Source: Candidatus Aenigmatarchaeota archaeon (lineage in GTDB: Archaea; Aenigmatarchaeota; Aenigmatarchaeia; CG10238-14; SpSt-28). Taken from it: a DNA stretch of 8,717 bases. The stretch spans positions 1 to 8,717 of the forward strand of contig JANXEB010000053.1 in the NCBI GenBank assembly GCA_025058985.1, read 5' to 3'. The position numbers were made by a program, and so were the translations under genes. Of this stretch, positions 6,613-8,717 are shown in pieces (position 1 is the stretch's first letter; every line of letters begins with the position of its first letter). The notes under the pieces were generated by a model. The model was not told the origin of the DNA and ran no database searches. It was given only the letters and a program-made list of their open reading frames with translations.

Positions 6613-6625
6613 ATTTATAAATAAA
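6613..6625 (-). promoter_or_regulatory. TATA-like box for the HTH-sufB-sufD operon
   Basis: The minus strand reads TTTATTTATAAAT, with TTTATAAAT centred near 6617, about 25 nt before the ATG at 6592. That is the spacing expected if transcription starts at or within a base or two of the ATG, giving a leaderless mRNA as is common in archaea. The box overlaps the stop codon of the upstream phosphoesterase gene. AT-richness lowers its specificity, but the position next to the palindrome supports it. Confidence 0.5.
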
Positions 6626-7259
6626 GGTCTTCCTCCAATAAAGTTCCATTTAGTAAATATATTTTAAATTTTAACTTTGTTTTTTTCATAAAAGATGGAA
6701 GATTTACTTCTCTAACATTAAAATAACCAGTTATAGGATTAAAAGATGGTAGTATAACAAATTTTCTAGATATCAAAAAACACTTCTCTATTTTTTCACC
6801 AATTTTTATAGCAGGTTGAAAATGCCCAAGAAATATTTTCCTACATTTTTTTACGGAAATTGAAGGGTTAGCATGTCCATGAAAAAAACCAATATTTTTT
6901 ATTACAAATCCTCTAGCTCCTTTTATCTTTATGTTTTTAAATTTTATATGTTTCTCTATTAAAGCATCATGATTTCCTTTACAAACAATTATTTTATCAA
7001 AAGAGTTTTCTATTTTATCAAAAAAATAATTTATATATTTTTCTTTTTTTAGTATTTCGTGTTTAACATCTCCAAGAATTATTAAATTCTCGGCTTTTGT
7101 ACTATTTTTTATTTCTAATATATTTTCAACCATTTTGTTAATATTTGCAACAATATTTATTCCATATTCTTTTTCTATTCCTATATGTATATCAGTTATT
7201 ACTATAGATAAAATTTTTGGTATAAATATAGCTGATTTGTTCAGTATTATCTTAAACAT
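6615..7259 (-). CDS. archaeal ICC-like metallophosphoesterase (COG1407 type)
   Basis: This 214-residue protein has the calcineurin-like motifs in order: ITDIHIGIE with Asp23 and His25, ILGDVKHE with Asp64, KGNHDALIE with Asn97-His98, FFHGH with His127 and His129, and LGHFQPA at 144-150, followed by ILPSFNPITGYFNV. The DxHxGxE opening, GDVKHE and the PSFNP.TG ending are the marks of the archaeal ICC-like phosphoesterase family, which in many prokaryotes is encoded beside Lhr-type helicases and may act on nucleic-acid ends. No Lhr gene is seen here. The final motif, normally GHEHP, is GHFQP, so the last histidine ligand is glutamine and activity may be altered. It starts 8 bp inside the end of the threonyl-tRNA synthetase gene, so those two are co-transcribed. 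Its stop codon lies in the promoter of the following regulator gene. The substrate is unknown. Confidence 0.82.
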   Translation of the reverse strand: MFKIILNKSAIFIPKILSIVITDIHIGIEKEYGINIVANINKMVENILEIKNSTKAENLIILGDVKHEILKKEKYINYFFDKIENSFDKIIVCKGNHDALIEKHIKFKNIKIKGARGFVIKNIGFFHGHANPSISVKKCRKIFLGHFQPAIKIGEKIEKCFLISRKFVILPSFNPITGYFNVREVNLPSFMKKTKLKFKIYLLNGTLLEEDLYL

Positions 7260-8717
7260 TAAAAATTGGTCTTTTAGAGAGTAATAGAGGAAGATTTATT
7301 TCTAGAAACGGATAGTCTTTTGTTTCATTTTCGATTTCTTTTATTAGTTCTTCCAAGCTCATTTCAACAATTTTTTCACCTTTTTTTCTAACACTTAGTA
7401 TGTTTTTTGTTTTTTCCCTTTCACAAAAAACAACAATATAGTTAATTAAGCTAATTTCAGCATCTCTTATTTTTCTTTCAACACTTTCATTTCTATCATC
7501 AATATCTACTCTAATTTCATTTTCTTTTATTTTTTTTGCTAGATTAATGGCATCTTCCAAATACTTTTCAGAAACAGGTAAAATTCTTATTTGTATTGGC
7601 GATAACCATAAAGGTAGCTTAGGATTTTTTTCTTTTGTTAAATTATCAAAAATAGTATATAAAAATCTTTCTATAGAGCCAATAATAGCAGAGTGTAGTA
7701 TTATAGGTCTTTTTATTTCACCATTCTTATCAATATATTTTATGTCAAACCTTTCTGCATTACCAACATCTATTTGAATAGTTCCTATTTCTCTCGCTCT
7801 TCCCAATTCATCTATTATATGATATTCTATATTCAGAATCCAGTAATAGTTGGCATTACTTTCATATAAACAAATCAAAACATCAGTATTTTCTTTTTCC
7901 AATAATTTCTTGAAAAAATCCATATTTTCTTTCAAAAAATTTTCAGATGTTAAGTTATAAAGAGAAATATATTTTCTTCCTAATTTTTCCATTTCTTTAT
8001 GAATTTTTTCATGCATTTCTACAAATACGTTTTTAGCTTCCTCTAAATCTTTACAAAAAACATGTAAATCAGGCATTGTTAATTTTCTTGTTCTAAAGCT
8101 TAACAATAGTTCACCAGATTGTTCAAACCTATAGCTATCAGCTATTTCAAAAGCTCCAAAGGGCAAGTGTTTATAACTAATATTCCAATCTTTAATCATC
8201 GAAAATTGTTGAAAACAAGCAGCATATCTTAATATTAGTTGTTTGTCTTCTAAATCTACTTGATACATTCTTTGACCAAATAAAGAAGCGTGCTCAGCTA
8301 TTGGTTTTCTTTTTAAATCAAACATATTAGTACCTTTAACAAAATAAACTGGTATTTTCAGTTCTTTAACTATTTTTTCGGCATATTTACATGCTATATC
8401 AAAAATAAAACAGCCAATTGGATTATATCTCATATGTCCTATATCTGAAAAACTTTCCCACTCAATTCCAAATCTTTTTAAAAACTCTATAAATCTAGGT
8501 TCTTTATTTTCAACTTTTTTTGTACCAAGAGCTTCTTGCTCTACAAGTATTTTAAAATCTTGATTTTCGAATTTATATTCATCTAGATTTTTTATTTTTC
8601 CATCTTTTGTTAGTATGAAATATTTTTTGTTTATCTTTCTTTCTTCTCCTCTTTTTTCAATTTCTTTAAACTGTTCAGCTAAAGGATGTCCTTTTATCGA
8701 TATAGAAAATCTTTTTG
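7252..8717 (-). CDS. thrS: threonyl-tRNA synthetase, archaeal type (5' partial)
   Basis: The reading frame stays open to the right edge, giving 487 codons; the Met at 8431-8433 is internal, since IKGHPLAEQF, LVEQEALGTKK and SDIGHMRYNP precede or span it. The enzyme charges tRNA-Thr. Counting from that Met, the class II catalytic core has FEIADSYRFEQSGE with RTRKLTMPDLH (motif 2, 95-124) and ILHSAIIGSIER (motif 3, 245-256). The three zinc ligands that select threonine are present as Cys73, His124 and His247. The C-terminal anticodon-binding domain starts near LWLSPIQIRILPVSE (275-289) and contains DIDDRNESVERKIRDAE; the ending LSKRPIF is typical of archaeal enzymes. The archaeal N-terminal editing domain, related to D-aminoacyl-tRNA deacylase, would lie outside the window and cannot be judged. 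The final codons overlap the start of the phosphoesterase gene by 8 bp. Confidence 0.94.
   Translation of the reverse strand, partial: KRFSISIKGHPLAEQFKEIEKRGEERKINKKYFILTKDGKIKNLDEYKFENQDFKILVEQEALGTKKVENKEPRFIEFLKRFGIEWESFSDIGHMRYNPIGCFIFDIACKYAEKIVKELKIPVYFVKGTNMFDLKRKPIAEHASLFGQRMYQVDLEDKQLILRYAACFQQFSMIKDWNISYKHLPFGAFEIADSYRFEQSGELLLSFRTRKLTMPDLHVFCKDLEEAKNVFVEMHEKIHKEMEKLGRKYISLYNLTSENFLKENMDFFKKLLEKENTDVLICLYESNANYYWILNIEYHIIDELGRAREIGTIQIDVGNAERFDIKYIDKNGEIKRPIILHSAIIGSIERFLYTIFDNLTKEKNPKLPLWLSPIQIRILPVSEKYLEDAINLAKKIKENEIRVDIDDRNESVERKIRDAEISLINYIVVFCEREKTKNILSVRKKGEKIVEMSLEELIKEIENETKDYPFLEINLPLLLSKRPIFNV

Noticed and set aside
7547..7777. Plus-strand frame inside thrS
   Set aside because: It is antisense to the catalytic motif 3 region and anticodon-binding domain of a real gene; a shadow.
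8431..8433. ATG as start of threonyl-tRNA synthetase
   Set aside because: The upstream frame continues to the window edge and encodes conserved archaeal ThrRS sequence (GHPLAE, LVE.E.LG, SDIGH).

Overview
The window looks like a piece of a small, very AT-rich archaeal genome. Evidence for archaea: the threonyl-tRNA synthetase is the archaeal kind; the second phosphoesterase is of the archaeal ICC-like (COG1407) type; there is a HerA-type hexameric ATPase; one small protein resembles the archaeal family DUF2258; and a short regulator has the C-E...LPAIR plus HTH layout I know from archaeal COG2522. TATA-like boxes sit about 25-29 nt before two start codons, and none of seven visible starts has a Shine-Dalgarno sequence. 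Low GC, four-base stop/start overlaps and almost no intergenic DNA suggest a DPANN-like or otherwise streamlined archaeon. That placement is inference.

Layout. Plus strand, 1-3449: an IMP dehydrogenase/GMP reductase-family enzyme with two CBS domains (5' end outside the window), a small degenerate metallophosphoesterase, and a HerA-like ATPase, joined by ATGA and GTGA overlaps. Minus strand, read from the right edge: threonyl-tRNA synthetase (5' end outside), an ICC-like phosphoesterase overlapping its end by 8 bp, then a 22-bp gap, then a small HTH regulator, sufB and sufD packed with no space, then a short gap and a DUF2258-like protein. The two blocks converge at 3446-3449, where one TTAA supplies stop codons on both strands inside a small inverted repeat with a T5 run after each stop. 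No intergenic stretch exceeds about 25 bases. I see no tRNA, rRNA, CRISPR array, insertion sequence or transposase.

How the genes fit together. SufB and SufD are the iron-sulfur cluster assembly scaffold, but the ATPase SufC is not in this window. The regulator gene leads the suf genes. Its start codon is preceded by a perfect 17-bp palindrome (TTATTACAGTGTAATAA as read on the plus strand) lying between a TATA-like box and the ATG. This is the best candidate for a self-contained regulatory circuit here: a four-cysteine HTH protein that may sense Fe-S or redox status and repress its own suf operon. Other points worth attention are an IMPDH-family enzyme without the usual Arg-Tyr dyad in its flap (possibly a CBS-containing GMP reductase), and two phosphoesterases that each have altered metal-site motifs.
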